Source of the DNA: Aldersonia sp. NBC_00410
Lineage (GTDB): Bacteria; Actinomycetota; Actinomycetes; Mycobacteriales; Mycobacteriaceae
Reading direction: 5' to 3'
NCBI RefSeq assembly: GCF_026342035.1
Contig: NZ_JAPENM010000004.1
Span: 124,001 to 188,000 of the forward strand
DNA length: 64,000 nucleotides
How positions within the stretch are numbered: position 1 is the stretch's first letter; every line of letters starts with the position of its first letter. The translations under genes were made by a program, and so were the position numbers. The notes beneath the pieces were generated by a model. That model saw only the letters and a program-made list of their open reading frames with translations. It searched no databases and was not told the origin of the DNA. Positions 14,616 through 23,134 of this stretch are shown piece by piece.

Positions 14616-15302
14616 ATGGCACGCTGGCGAGACGAACACGGCAAAGCCCTGACCGACTACGAGCGGCCGTCGGTCGCCGTCGACACCGCTGTGCTGACCG
14701 TCGATGGCGACCGGCTCGCGGTACTGGTGGTGCCGGGCCGCGGCACCCGGCCGATGCTGCCCGGCACATTCCTGCACCCCGGCGAACGACTGCGCGATGC
14801 CGCACGCCGAGCTTTGGCCGGCAAGGCCGGGTTGCACGACGTTGCGTTCGCCCAGCTCGAAATGTTCGACGATCCGAAGCGTGACCACCGGGGCTGGGTG
14901 CTGTCGATGGCGCATGCCGCGGCGGTGCCGCGCGACCGGTTGCCCGCCGACGCGTTGCTCGTCCCGATTTTCGAAGGCAGCGCGCGCGAACGGCTCGAGT
15001 ACGACCACGACGCGATGGTGCGCCTCGCCGTGGCCAAACTGCGCCGCCAGTACGCCGAGCACGTCGATCCGGCACGGTTTCTCGGCGAGACATTCACGGT
15101 GCTCGAGCTGCGCCGCCTCTACGAGACGGTGTTCGGCCGGACCTTTCCGAAGGACACCTTCCGCAGACACGTGCTCGACGGCCTCGAGAACACGGGTGCG
15201 ATGTCGGTGGTCGGCGGCGGGCGGCCGGCGGAATTGTTCCGCCGCAGCGGTGTTCCCCTGCCGTCGGCCGCGGTCGCCGCGTTCGATCACAACCCCGGCT
15301 GA
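14616..15302 (+). CDS. NrtR-type transcriptional regulator (Nudix domain plus winged helix)
   Basis: A 228-aa protein. A Nudix-like domain spans about 1-140 and a C-terminal winged helix-turn-helix about 150-228 (GETFTVLELRRLYETVFGRT through FRRHVLDGLENTGAM). The Nudix box reads GTFLHPGERLRDAARRALAG, which lacks the catalytic glutamate pair. This is normal for NrtR repressors, which bind ADP-ribose-like ligands and control NAD metabolism genes. The nearby ADP-ribosylglycohydrolase gene and its palindromic upstream site fit a local target. Only a single CGCTAA half-site is seen before this gene. Confidence 0.85.
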   Translation: MARWRDEHGKALTDYERPSVAVDTAVLTVDGDRLAVLVVPGRGTRPMLPGTFLHPGERLRDAARRALAGKAGLHDVAFAQLEMFDDPKRDHRGWVLSMAHAAAVPRDRLPADALLVPIFEGSARERLEYDHDAMVRLAVAKLRRQYAEHVDPARFLGETFTVLELRRLYETVFGRTFPKDTFRRHVLDGLENTGAMSVVGGGRPAELFRRSGVPLPSAAVAAFDHNPG

Positions 15303-15355
15303 CCCGCCCGGCGCGCGTCCCCGAACCCGGCGCCCGGGCGACGTACGCTGCGCAT

Positions 15356-15937
15356 ATGGTCGCGGTGCGGGCGTCGCTGCTGATCGCTTTCGGTGCGATC
15401 GCACTGGTCTCGTGCGGCAGCGGGGTCGACGACGTCGCGACATCCGGACCCGTCCTGGCCCCGAGTGCGGATGCCGCGACGGCGACCGCGCCGCCCATCA
15501 CCTCGCCGGCACCCACCACCGAGGTCACCGAAACGAGCGCGGACCCGGACGAGTTCCGTGGGCCCCAGCCCGGATCCTTCTACTTCGTCACCGCCACCTC
15601 GAAGTTCGAATGCGGCATTCTCGCCCAGGTGGAGGCGATCGCCGGCTGCCACGGCGAGCTACCGTCGAGTGCTCCCCCGGTGCCGAGCAGCGGTGCGCCG
15701 AGCAAGACCACCGCACCCAACGCGATCAAGGTCTCCGGCGACACGGCAGGAAAGTTCTACAGCGCAGGTGACCCGCAGTTCCACCGTTTCGAGGGCACGG
15801 CGCAGGTGCTGCCGTACGGGGAGACGCTCGTCGCCGGTGGATTCACCTGTTCGGTCGACGAAACCAGCGGCGTCACCTGCGAATCGAAGGCGGGCCACGG
15901 GTTCACCGTCTCCGACAGTGCCTACGACGTGTGGTGA
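15356..15937 (+). CDS. putative lipoprotein of unknown function
   Basis: A 193-aa protein with a lipoprotein signal: a hydrophobic N-terminus and lipobox LVSC (Cys20). A Pro/Thr/Ser-rich linker covers about 30-75, and a compact domain with four further Cys residues follows (FECGILAQVEAIAGCHGELP, GFTCSVDETSGVTCES), probably forming disulfides outside the cell. I recognise no named family; similar Cys-paired lipoproteins are common in mycolata. It converges on the azoreductase gene with a 6-nt gap. Confidence 0.75.
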   Translation: MVAVRASLLIAFGAIALVSCGSGVDDVATSGPVLAPSADAATATAPPITSPAPTTEVTETSADPDEFRGPQPGSFYFVTATSKFECGILAQVEAIAGCHGELPSSAPPVPSSGAPSKTTAPNAIKVSGDTAGKFYSAGDPQFHRFEGTAQVLPYGETLVAGGFTCSVDETSGVTCESKAGHGFTVSDSAYDVW

Positions 15938-15943
15938 GACGCG

Positions 15944-16591
15944 TCAGCGAGTACCGATGGTTTTCGCCAGGTCGACGAGCGAACTGCGCGCGGCCGCCAG
16001 ACTCGCCTCACCCTGCGCTGCGAGGGGCGCGAGCGGTGCAACCCGGTTGGCGAGGGTGAGCTCGGCCGTCACCACGAACACGTCCATGCCGAGCGCAACC
16101 CCGAGCACTTCACGCAACGGGGGAATGACGAAGTCGGTTCCCTCACCGGGGGTTCCGGGCGCGTAGGTGTTCCCCCGGCTGGACACGACCACGATCGGCT
16201 TGCCGGCGAAAGGCTGCGTCGGGCCGTCGAGCGGCATGGTCGTACCGAGCACGCAGATGTGGTCGAGCCAGGCTTTGAGCGTGGACGGGATGCCCCAGTT
16301 GTACATCGGCGCACCCACCACCACGGCATCGGCGGAGAGCACCTCGTCGATCAACTGCTGCTGCAGCGCTTCGGCTTCCGGAGCTACCTCCTCCCCCGGC
16401 ACCCGCAGCCGCGGCGCCCAGTGCTGGGCGTTGGTCTCCAGATGCGGCAACTGATTGGCGTGCAGATCCCGGTAGATCACCGAATGGTCGGGACTGATCG
16501 CGTGCCAGGAATCGGCGAAAAGCGCGGTGAGCGCGCGGCTTGTCGAACCGGTGCGGTCGGCCGACGAATCCAGGTGCAGCAGTTGGGACAA
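15944..16591 (-). CDS. FMN-dependent NADH-azoreductase (AzoR family)
   Basis: A 215-aa flavodoxin-like oxidoreductase. The N-terminal [20 protein letters not shown] is the AzoR flavin-phosphate region. The central [18 protein letters not shown] and the glycine turn [14 protein letters not shown] are hallmark AzoR/NQO segments. The start is a TTG at 16591 with GAGGAG 6 nt upstream; a longer version has no support. It reduces quinones or azo compounds with NAD(P)H in the cytoplasm. It is divergent from the NTF2-like gene at 16763, with an inverted repeat between them. Confidence 0.92.
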   Translation of the reverse strand: MSQLLHLDSSADRTGSTSRALTALFADSWHAISPDHSVIYRDLHANQLPHLETNAQHWAPRLRVPGEEVAPEAEALQQQLIDEVLSADAVVVGAPMYNWGIPSTLKAWLDHICVLGTTMPLDGPTQPFAGKPIVVVSSRGNTYAPGTPGEGTDFVIPPLREVLGVALGMDVFVVTAELTLANRVAPLAPLAAQGEASLAAARSSLVDLAKTIGTR

Positions 16592-16696
16592 TCCATACTC
16601 CTCATGATCGGCGCGGAACAAGACCTGCCGTGGACCTCCAGTATCGCCCCTACCCGTCGACGATCGCCGCCAATGGCCGCGCGCCGCTCGCGAAAT

Positions 16697-16713
16697 CACC
16701 AGATGGACTGGTG
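16697..16713. promoter_or_regulatory. CACCAG-N5-CTGGTG inverted repeat between divergent genes
   Basis: A perfect 6-bp inverted repeat with a 5-nt spacer, in the 171-nt space between the azoreductase (-) and the NTF2-like gene (+), 50 nt before the latter's start. It is a candidate operator; no regulator gene is adjacent. Confidence 0.3.
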
Positions 16714-16762
16714 TCTGGACGCATGGTCAGCCATGATGTGCACGACGACAGGAGACACGAAC

Positions 16763-17197
16763 ATGATGGACATCCAGCAGATCAGCGATCAACTCGAGAT
16801 CACGGCGTTGCTGCACCGCTACTGCCGGGCGGTCGACAGCCGGGATCTCGACCTGTGGCTCACGGTATTTACCGAGGATGCCCACGTGGACTACACGGCC
16901 GCTCCCGCCGGCGCGGCGGGCACCCGCGACGAGATCGCCGAGTGGCTGCGCACGAGCCTGGCGTTGTTGCCGATGTCGCAGCACTTCGTCACCAACATCG
17001 AGATCGACCTCGACGGCGACGCCGCTACCGTGCGGGCGATGTTCTACAACCCGCTGCAACTGCCCGGTGTCGAGGGGCCCAGCTTCTGCGGCGGCTGCTA
17101 CCACCATCAGGTGGTCCGCACGCCCGACGGCTGGCGCAGCCGCGACCTACGCGAAGAGATGGTCTGGTTCGACAACAACCCGTTCGCAGCGGCCTGA
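16763..17197 (+). CDS. SnoaL/NTF2-like family protein
   Basis: A 144-aa cone-fold protein. Family features are the N-terminal helix ITALLHRYCRAVDSRDLDLW, then LTVFTEDAHVDYT, QHFVTNIEIDLDGDAATVRAMF and the closing GCYHHQVVRTPDGWRSRDLREEM. The start is the ATG at 16763 (a second ATG follows directly), with CAGGAG upstream. Members act as small dehydratases, isomerases or hydroxylases or have unknown roles. Substrate unknown. Confidence 0.85.
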   Translation: MMDIQQISDQLEITALLHRYCRAVDSRDLDLWLTVFTEDAHVDYTAAPAGAAGTRDEIAEWLRTSLALLPMSQHFVTNIEIDLDGDAATVRAMFYNPLQLPGVEGPSFCGGCYHHQVVRTPDGWRSRDLREEMVWFDNNPFAAA

Positions 17198-17220
17198 CGA
17201 AGGTCGCGGCCGGGCCGGCG

Positions 17221-19755
17221 CTACACGTCGACGATGGCCTCCAACGGCCGAATTCGCGACGCGCGCACCGCGGGCCACAGCGCCGCCAGCACGCCGACCA
17301 CAGCCGAACCGATCAGCATCGCGACGACCTGACCCCACGGCACCGCGATCACTTCGAGGCCTTGATCGCGCAGGGTCCGGATGAACCCGGAGCCGAGCCC
17401 GAGACCGAGCAGCACGCCGACGAGCGCACCGAACACGGCAATGAGCATGGACTCCAGATAGATCGTGCGTCGAACCTGCTTGCGGTGCATACCGACCGCG
17501 CGGAGCATGCCGATCTCGCGGCGCCGCTCCACCACCGATAGCGCGAGTGTGTTGACGATGCCCAGGATCGCGATCACGACCGCCAGCGCGAGCAGACCGT
17601 AGAGCACGGCGAGCAGGGTATCGATCTGCGCTGCCTGCGCACCCTTGAACTCCTCTCGGTCCTGCACCTGCACGATCACAAACGGGTCGGTGGCCTGCTC
17701 CAGCGGCCCGCGCAGGGTCTCCGGGTCGACATCGGGTGCCGCATTGACCATGACCAGGAAGTCCGAGCGCAGGCTCTCCGGCGTGATCTGCTGGTACGCC
17801 TGCTCGGAGACCACCCAGCTGCCGAGCAGTCCGGTGGTCTTGTAGATGCCGCTCACCTGGACCGGGACGTCTTCCCCGTCGTTGCTGGTGAGCGTCACGG
17901 TATCCCCGAGCCGCCAGCCCTTCGCGTCGGATTCGGTGTCCGAGACCAGCATTCCGTTGTCCGGCAGGGTCGCGCTGCCGTCGAGAATGTCGATGTCGAA
18001 CACGTCTTCGATCGGGCCGCTCACCGCGACGCCGTTGCCCGCCGATTTGTCGCCCACCTTCGCGAGCACGAAATGAACGGACACCGCTTCCGCGACACCC
18101 GGCACCGCACGCACGGCGGGGGCCGCACCGACCGGGACACCCATCATCTGCGGCCCCTGCAGCACATAGTCGGACTTCACGCCGTTGTCGATGATCTGGT
18201 CGACGCTGGCCTTCGCCGACGACCCGAAGATCCCGATCACCGAGACGAGCATCAGGCCGAGCGTCAACGCGAAAGCCGTTGCCGCGGTGCGACGCGGGTT
18301 GCGGACCGCGTTGGTGCTCGCGAGCCGGCCGACCGTGCCGAACGGGCGGGCGAAGATGGCACCGAGGCCGCCGACAACCGGACGAGACAGCCAGGGTGCA
18401 CCGAGCAGCACCGCGAAGATCAGGGCCAGCGCACCGACGCCGACGGTCGCGGCCGCCCCACCGCCGGTCGAGGACGCCCCGAGCACGACGGCGACGACCC
18501 CGAGGACGCCGAGCACTGCGGCGATGATGGTGCGCACCCGCAGCGACTCGCCGACCGAGACGAACTCCTCGCGCATCGCTTCCACCGGAGGGGTTTTCGC
18601 GGCTCGCCGGGCGGGCGCGTACGCGCTGAGCACCGTCACCACGACACCGACCACGAGGGCGACCACCACCGTGCGTGGCGACAACTGCAGCGTGCCGGAC
18701 GGCAGCCCGAGATCGAAGGCGTTGAGCAGCTGGCGAAGTCCGTAGGCGAGCCCGACGCCCGCCGCGAGCCCGATGACGCTGCCGATCAATCCGATGATCA
18801 ACGCCTCGAGCACGACCGAACGCCCGACCTGTTTTCGGCTTGCGCCGACCGCGCGCAGCAACGCCAGTTCGCGCAGCCGCTGCGCCACGATCATCGAGAA
18901 GGTGTTGTAGATGATGAAGGTGCCGACGAGCAACGCGATCGCGCCGAACGCGAGCAGGAAATAGTTGATGAAGCTGAGCGCCTGCTGAATCTGGTCGAGC
19001 TGTTCGTCGCGTACCTCGGTACCGGTCTGCACCTTCAGATCCGGAAATTCCTGCGCCACCCGATCGCGCAGTTCCTCCTGCGCTACGCCGTCGGCGGCCA
19101 CATCGAAGTAGGCGACGTGCTCACCATCGGTGAACAGTTGGCGGGCCTGGTCGGAGACGAACTGGACGCCGATGAAACCGCCGGTGTCCGACGGGATCGA
19201 GTAGATGCCGGCGACTTTGACGTCGATCGTGCCGCGCGCTGGGACGAGGACCTTCGTCGGATCGCCGACGGCGAGCCCGGCACGTTCGGCCGCACCGACA
19301 TTGATCGCGACCTCGCCCGGCACCGCCGGCGGGGAGCCCTCGACGAACTTGGCGGGCTCCTCGATCGCCTGACCCGGCGGCAGATACGACTCGCCGATGC
19401 TGGGCGCACCGCCGGTCTGCACCGGGTCGCCCTCTTTGTCGAGCAGCACGACCTGGCCCGAGGTCCCCGGCGCGACCGCGCGGACGCCGTCGATGGTGGC
19501 GAGTTGCGCACCGACGGTGAACGGCACCCCGCTCGACAACTCCTCCTCGGTGCTCACGCGCACGTCGACGCCCTTGGCGACCTCGTCGAAGATCCCGTCG
19601 AAGGTGTGTTTGAGGGTGTCGGTGAAGACGAACGATCCGGCGACGAACGCGGTACCGAGCACGACAGACAGCACCGTCAGAACGAGCCGCAGTTTGTGCG
19701 CGGCGAGATTGCGCAACGACACCTTGCGCATGGGAGAACCGACGATCGAGGCCAT
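17221..19755 (-). CDS. ABC transporter permease, FtsX/MacB-like, double-domain
   Basis: An 844-aa integral membrane protein with two FtsX-type modules. It has an N-terminal segment (LRLVLTVLSVVLGTAFVAGSF), a large extracytoplasmic domain (about 60-250), three membrane segments (about 265-395), a further segment with an extracytoplasmic domain (about 480-700), and three C-terminal segments (LLALAVVIAILGIVNTLALSV to the end). This is the Gram-positive relative of MacB/LolCDE machines, which export or extract lipids, lipoproteins or peptides. The gene follows its ATPase with a 1-nt overlap (TGATG). Cargo unknown. Confidence 0.93.
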   Translation of the reverse strand: MASIVGSPMRKVSLRNLAAHKLRLVLTVLSVVLGTAFVAGSFVFTDTLKHTFDGIFDEVAKGVDVRVSTEEELSSGVPFTVGAQLATIDGVRAVAPGTSGQVVLLDKEGDPVQTGGAPSIGESYLPPGQAIEEPAKFVEGSPPAVPGEVAINVGAAERAGLAVGDPTKVLVPARGTIDVKVAGIYSIPSDTGGFIGVQFVSDQARQLFTDGEHVAYFDVAADGVAQEELRDRVAQEFPDLKVQTGTEVRDEQLDQIQQALSFINYFLLAFGAIALLVGTFIIYNTFSMIVAQRLRELALLRAVGASRKQVGRSVVLEALIIGLIGSVIGLAAGVGLAYGLRQLLNAFDLGLPSGTLQLSPRTVVVALVVGVVVTVLSAYAPARRAAKTPPVEAMREEFVSVGESLRVRTIIAAVLGVLGVVAVVLGASSTGGGAAATVGVGALALIFAVLLGAPWLSRPVVGGLGAIFARPFGTVGRLASTNAVRNPRRTAATAFALTLGLMLVSVIGIFGSSAKASVDQIIDNGVKSDYVLQGPQMMGVPVGAAPAVRAVPGVAEAVSVHFVLAKVGDKSAGNGVAVSGPIEDVFDIDILDGSATLPDNGMLVSDTESDAKGWRLGDTVTLTSNDGEDVPVQVSGIYKTTGLLGSWVVSEQAYQQITPESLRSDFLVMVNAAPDVDPETLRGPLEQATDPFVIVQVQDREEFKGAQAAQIDTLLAVLYGLLALAVVIAILGIVNTLALSVVERRREIGMLRAVGMHRKQVRRTIYLESMLIAVFGALVGVLLGLGLGSGFIRTLRDQGLEVIAVPWGQVVAMLIGSAVVGVLAALWPAVRASRIRPLEAIVDV

Positions 19756-20531
19756 CAGTTCGTCTCCAGAGACTTCATCTTGTCCAGCACAGCTTCGGCG
19801 GTCGGCTCGCGCAGTTCGTCCACGATTCGGCCGTCGGCGAGGAACACGACCCGGTCGGCATAGCTCGCGGCGCGCGGATCATGGGTCACGATCACGACCG
19901 TCTGGCCGAACTCGTCGACCGCTGCGCGCAGAATCGACATCACCTCGCCCGACGACCGTGAGTCCAGGTTTCCGGTCGGCTCGTCGCCGAAGATGATCTC
20001 CGGCTTGCCTGCGAGCGCACGCGCGCAGGCGACGCGTTGCTGCTGCCCGCCGGACAGTTCGGCGGGGCGGTGGTGCAACCGGTCGGAAAGCCCGAGCCGG
20101 CCGACGACGTTGTCGAGCCACTCGCGGTCCACCTTGCGACCCGCAATATCGAGCGGCAGCGTGATGTTCTCCAGCGCGGTCAGCGTCGGGACCAGGTTGA
20201 ATGCCTGAAACACGAACCCGATGCGGTCGCGGCGCAGCTGCGTCATCAGCTTGTCGGACAGCCCGGTCAGGTCGGTCTCACCGATGCGCACCGAGCCCTC
20301 GGTCGCGTTGTCCAGGCCGGCGAGGCAGTGCATCAAGGTGGACTTACCCGACCCGGATGGCCCCATGATCGCGGTGAACTCGCCACGGGTGAAGCCGATC
20401 GATACGCCGTCCAGTGCGCGGACCCGGGTGTCCCCCGACCCGTAGACCTTGGTCAGGTCGACGGCGCGAGCGGCGGTCGTCTCCGTGGTGGCGGTATCTC
20501 CGGTTTCGCTGCCGATGGCCTGCGACGTCAT
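19755..20531 (-). CDS. ABC transporter ATP-binding protein, MacB/LolD-like
   Basis: A 258-aa ATPase of the MacB/LolD subfamily. Walker A is GPSGSGKST (57-65). The subfamily-specific segment RDRIGFVFQAFNLVPTLTALEN follows, then the signature LSGGQQQRVACARAL, Walker B IIFGDEPTGNLDS and the H-loop VTHDPRAASYADRV. It heads a two-gene operon with the double-FtsX permease. A 179-nt divergent spacer separates it from the endonuclease gene. Confidence 0.94.
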   Translation of the reverse strand: MTSQAIGSETGDTATTETTAARAVDLTKVYGSGDTRVRALDGVSIGFTRGEFTAIMGPSGSGKSTLMHCLAGLDNATEGSVRIGETDLTGLSDKLMTQLRRDRIGFVFQAFNLVPTLTALENITLPLDIAGRKVDREWLDNVVGRLGLSDRLHHRPAELSGGQQQRVACARALAGKPEIIFGDEPTGNLDSRSSGEVMSILRAAVDEFGQTVVIVTHDPRAASYADRVVFLADGRIVDELREPTAEAVLDKMKSLETN

Positions 20532-20710
20532 GACTGCCTTTCGTGTCCCAAATCCGTATGCCGCCGCACTACATCGCGGCGCGCGACGCGCCGGCGAGCG
20601 GCACTGTCCGATTCATCCTTGTCGAGGCGACCTCGGCCGCGCCATCCGGGAGGACCCTGAATTTCGGTTCGGGGTTCGGCCCTGTCGGGACCGCTCGTTA
20701 GGCTGCGAAC

Positions 20711-21481
20711 ATGCGGATTGGAGCACACGCACGTAACGACGGCGACCCGATCGGTTTCGGTGAGAAGCTCGGCGCCGACTTGATCCAGATGTTCGTCATC
20801 GACCCGCAGGGGTGGGAGAAGCCGAAGCCGCACCCGAAGGCCGAGCAGATTCTCGCCAGCCCGATCGACGTGGTCGTGCACTCCTCGTACCAGATCAACG
20901 TGGCCAGCCTGAACAACCGGCTCCGGATGCCGTCCCGACAGGCGGTGGACCTGCAGGCAAAGGCGGCCGCGGAGCTGGGCGCGTTCGGTCTGGTCGTGCA
21001 CGGCGGTCACGTCCGCAAGCAGGAGGAAGTCGCCACCGGCATCGAGAACTGGCGCAAACTGTTCGAACGGCAGGAGGACAAAGGCGGCTTCGCGGTCCCG
21101 ATCCTGATCGAAAACACCGCGGGCGGCGACCATGCCATGGCCCGCTACTTCGACTCGATCGCCAAGCTGTGGGACGCGGTCGGCGATTACGGCGCCGGAT
21201 TCTGCCTGGACACGTGCCACGCCTGGGCCGGCGGCGAGGAACTGGTCGGCGTCGTCGACCGGATCAAGTCGATCACCGGCCGGATCGATCTCGTGCACCT
21301 GAACAGCTCCCGCGATGAGTTCGATTCCGCCCGCGACCGGCACGCCAACTTCGCCGACGGCACGATCGACCCCGAGTTGCTGGCCGAGGTGTGCCGAACG
21401 GCGGGCGCACCGGTGATTCTGGAGACGCCCGAAGGTGGTGTCGCCGACGACCTGGCGTACCTGCGCGAACACGTGAGCTGA
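20711..21481 (+). CDS. nfo: deoxyribonuclease IV (AP endonuclease, Nfo type)
   Basis: A 256-aa TIM-barrel apurinic/apyrimidinic endonuclease (endonuclease IV). It starts MRIGAHA and shows the family's metal-ligand segments in order: VVHSSYQINVAS, LVVHGGHV, ILIENTAGG, FCLDTCHAWA, DLVHLNSSRDEFDS and ILETPEG. Conserved His, Glu and Asp residues would bind the three zinc ions. It is slightly shorter than the E. coli enzyme (285 aa), as usual for actinobacterial forms. It cuts DNA 5' of abasic sites during base-excision repair. The HMG-CoA-lyase-like gene follows after 13 nt. Confidence 0.92.
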   Translation: MRIGAHARNDGDPIGFGEKLGADLIQMFVIDPQGWEKPKPHPKAEQILASPIDVVVHSSYQINVASLNNRLRMPSRQAVDLQAKAAAELGAFGLVVHGGHVRKQEEVATGIENWRKLFERQEDKGGFAVPILIENTAGGDHAMARYFDSIAKLWDAVGDYGAGFCLDTCHAWAGGEELVGVVDRIKSITGRIDLVHLNSSRDEFDSARDRHANFADGTIDPELLAEVCRTAGAPVILETPEGGVADDLAYLREHVS

Positions 21482-21494
21482 ACGAGAGGGAATC

Positions 21495-22430
21495 ATGACG
21501 TACGCGTTCGAGCCGCGCGCAACGCTGCGTGACGTCACGTTGCGGGACGGGTTGCAGCTGACCGGCAAGGTGCTCCCGACCGACCGGAAGGTCGAGATCG
21601 CGCGGACGCTGCTATCGGCCGGAGTCGCCGAGTTGGAGATCGGTTCGATGGCCCGGCCGGATTTGGTGCCGCCGATGGCGAACACGCTCGAACTCATCGC
21701 CGAGCTGACGCCCGAGGAACTCGAGCGGTGCTGGATCTGGGTGGCCACGCCGCGGCACGTCGAACGCGCCCTCGCCGCCGGGGCCCGCAACTTCCAGTAC
21801 TGCTTCTCGGTCTCGGACGCGCACAACGAGGCGAACATCGGGCGCAACACCGAAGCGAGCGTCGCGGCGATGCCGGTGGCCGTGCAGCTCGCCAGGGACG
21901 CGGACGCACGGATTCAGCTATGCCTGGCAACGTCGTTCACCTGCCCGTTCGAGGGACAGATCGACCCGCAGCGGGTCATGGACATCGTCGGTGACGACCG
22001 CACCGACGGCGCCTGCGACATCGTCATCGCCGACACTCTCGGGCAGGCCGTTCCCGCGCAGGTGTCGTCGTTGATCGGCGCGGTGCACGCACGGAACCCG
22101 GAGCACCGCATAGTCTTTCACGGGCACGACACCTGGGGCCTCGGCGTCGCGAACAGCCTCGCCGCGATCGCGGCGGGCGCCTCGGTGGTCGACGGCTCCC
22201 TTGGCGGACTCGGCGGCTGCCCCTTCGCCCCCGGCGCGAGCGGCAACACCTCGACCGAGGACCTGCTGTTCGCGACCCGCCCGGACTGGTTCACCCCGGA
22301 CACGCTGGAATCGTTGGTCGTGTTGACCGAGCAGACACTCACCGAACTGGATGAACCGAATCGGTCGAAGGCCGTGCAGGGGGCGCGTTCGAAGGCGAAC
22401 GCCTTCGAGTGGGTGCTCGAGCGCGGCTAG
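21495..22430 (+). CDS. HMG-CoA lyase-like enzyme (HMGL/pyruvate carboxyltransferase family)
   Basis: A 311-aa TIM-barrel enzyme of the DRE-TIM metallolyase superfamily. It has the RDVTLRDGLQ metal/catalytic motif (12-21), the His pair in FHGHDTWGLG and the HMG-CoA lyase cysteine signature GLGGCPFAPGASGN. Together these point to cleavage of 3-hydroxy-3-methylglutaryl-CoA, the last step of leucine degradation, or of a related acyl-CoA. The ATG at 21495 follows GAGAGGG. There are no leucine-catabolism neighbours, so the exact substrate is uncertain. Confidence 0.88.
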   Translation: MTYAFEPRATLRDVTLRDGLQLTGKVLPTDRKVEIARTLLSAGVAELEIGSMARPDLVPPMANTLELIAELTPEELERCWIWVATPRHVERALAAGARNFQYCFSVSDAHNEANIGRNTEASVAAMPVAVQLARDADARIQLCLATSFTCPFEGQIDPQRVMDIVGDDRTDGACDIVIADTLGQAVPAQVSSLIGAVHARNPEHRIVFHGHDTWGLGVANSLAAIAAGASVVDGSLGGLGGCPFAPGASGNTSTEDLLFATRPDWFTPDTLESLVVLTEQTLTELDEPNRSKAVQGARSKANAFEWVLERG

Positions 22431-22432
22431 GT

Positions 22433-23134
22433 CTACGCCGCTTTCGCGAGCAGCTTCTGCAGCTCGGTAATGACGACCTCGCGTGCAGCGGGAATCAGCT
22501 CGACGCGGTCGCCCGGTCGCACCAGGTAGCGGCCGTCGTCGGTGACGTCGACCCACGAGAGTGACCGTTCGACGGGCGGAGCGTGCGATTCGAGTTGTAA
22601 CTCCGCCAACAGGTATCCGACACCCGTTTTCGGTTGACGCAGCACGCGCCGGATGTGTTTCGATTCCGTCGCGGTTGTTGGCGAGGTCAGCATGCTGGGC
22701 TCGCGCTGCACTTCGTCGAACGGCGCCGCCCGGCGTTGTTCGCGCCCGGTTGGGCGTTCGGGCAGCTGGGTAACGAACTGCGCCACCAACTCCGCACGCT
22801 TGCCCAACCACAGGCTCAGCTCACCCGGCTCGCCGGCGGACTGGCCGACCACCGTCGCGGTCGGACCCGAGGCGGCGCCGAGGATGCGCACCCTTGCCGG
22901 CCCGTCGGTGCCGAAAGCGGTCAGCCGGATGGGCGCGCGCGCGAGCAAGCCGAGCGCAACCTGCAATTCCGCATCGACGGTTCCCGCACGCCACGGCGCC
23001 AACTCCCGAAGATGTTCGGCCCGTTCATCTTCCGTGCGCGCCGACGGGCGCACACTCAGCGGATACGGCATCCGGTCTGCGTCGGCCACCTCCCACGCGT
23101 AGACGAACTGATCGGGCGTGAAGGTCCAGTTCAC
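22433..23134 (-). CDS. EspG-family type VII secretion-associated chaperone
   Basis: A 233-aa protein with EspG-family features. WTFTPDQFVYAWEVADADRMPYPL at the start matches the EspG N-terminal strand-helix pattern, followed by strands around RIRLTAFG-like and VVGQSAGEPGELSLWLG, and a C-terminal helix (REVVITELQKLLAKAA). EspG proteins bind PE/PPE substrates and deliver them to ESX machinery. The GTG at 23134 overlaps the stop of the PPE-like gene (GTGA), matching the usual chaperone-substrate pairing. It is the last gene of a four-gene operon. No secretion ATPase or membrane core genes are nearby. Confidence 0.85.
   Translation of the reverse strand: MNWTFTPDQFVYAWEVADADRMPYPLSVRPSARTEDERAEHLRELAPWRAGTVDAELQVALGLLARAPIRLTAFGTDGPARVRILGAASGPTATVVGQSAGEPGELSLWLGKRAELVAQFVTQLPERPTGREQRRAAPFDEVQREPSMLTSPTTATESKHIRRVLRQPKTGVGYLLAELQLESHAPPVERSLSWVDVTDDGRYLVRPGDRVELIPAAREVVITELQKLLAKAA

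Noticed and set aside
18073-19863. 596-aa plus-strand open frame opposite the FtsX-like permease
   Set aside because: Composition is Arg/Asp/His-rich with no domain; it is the complement of a real membrane protein gene.
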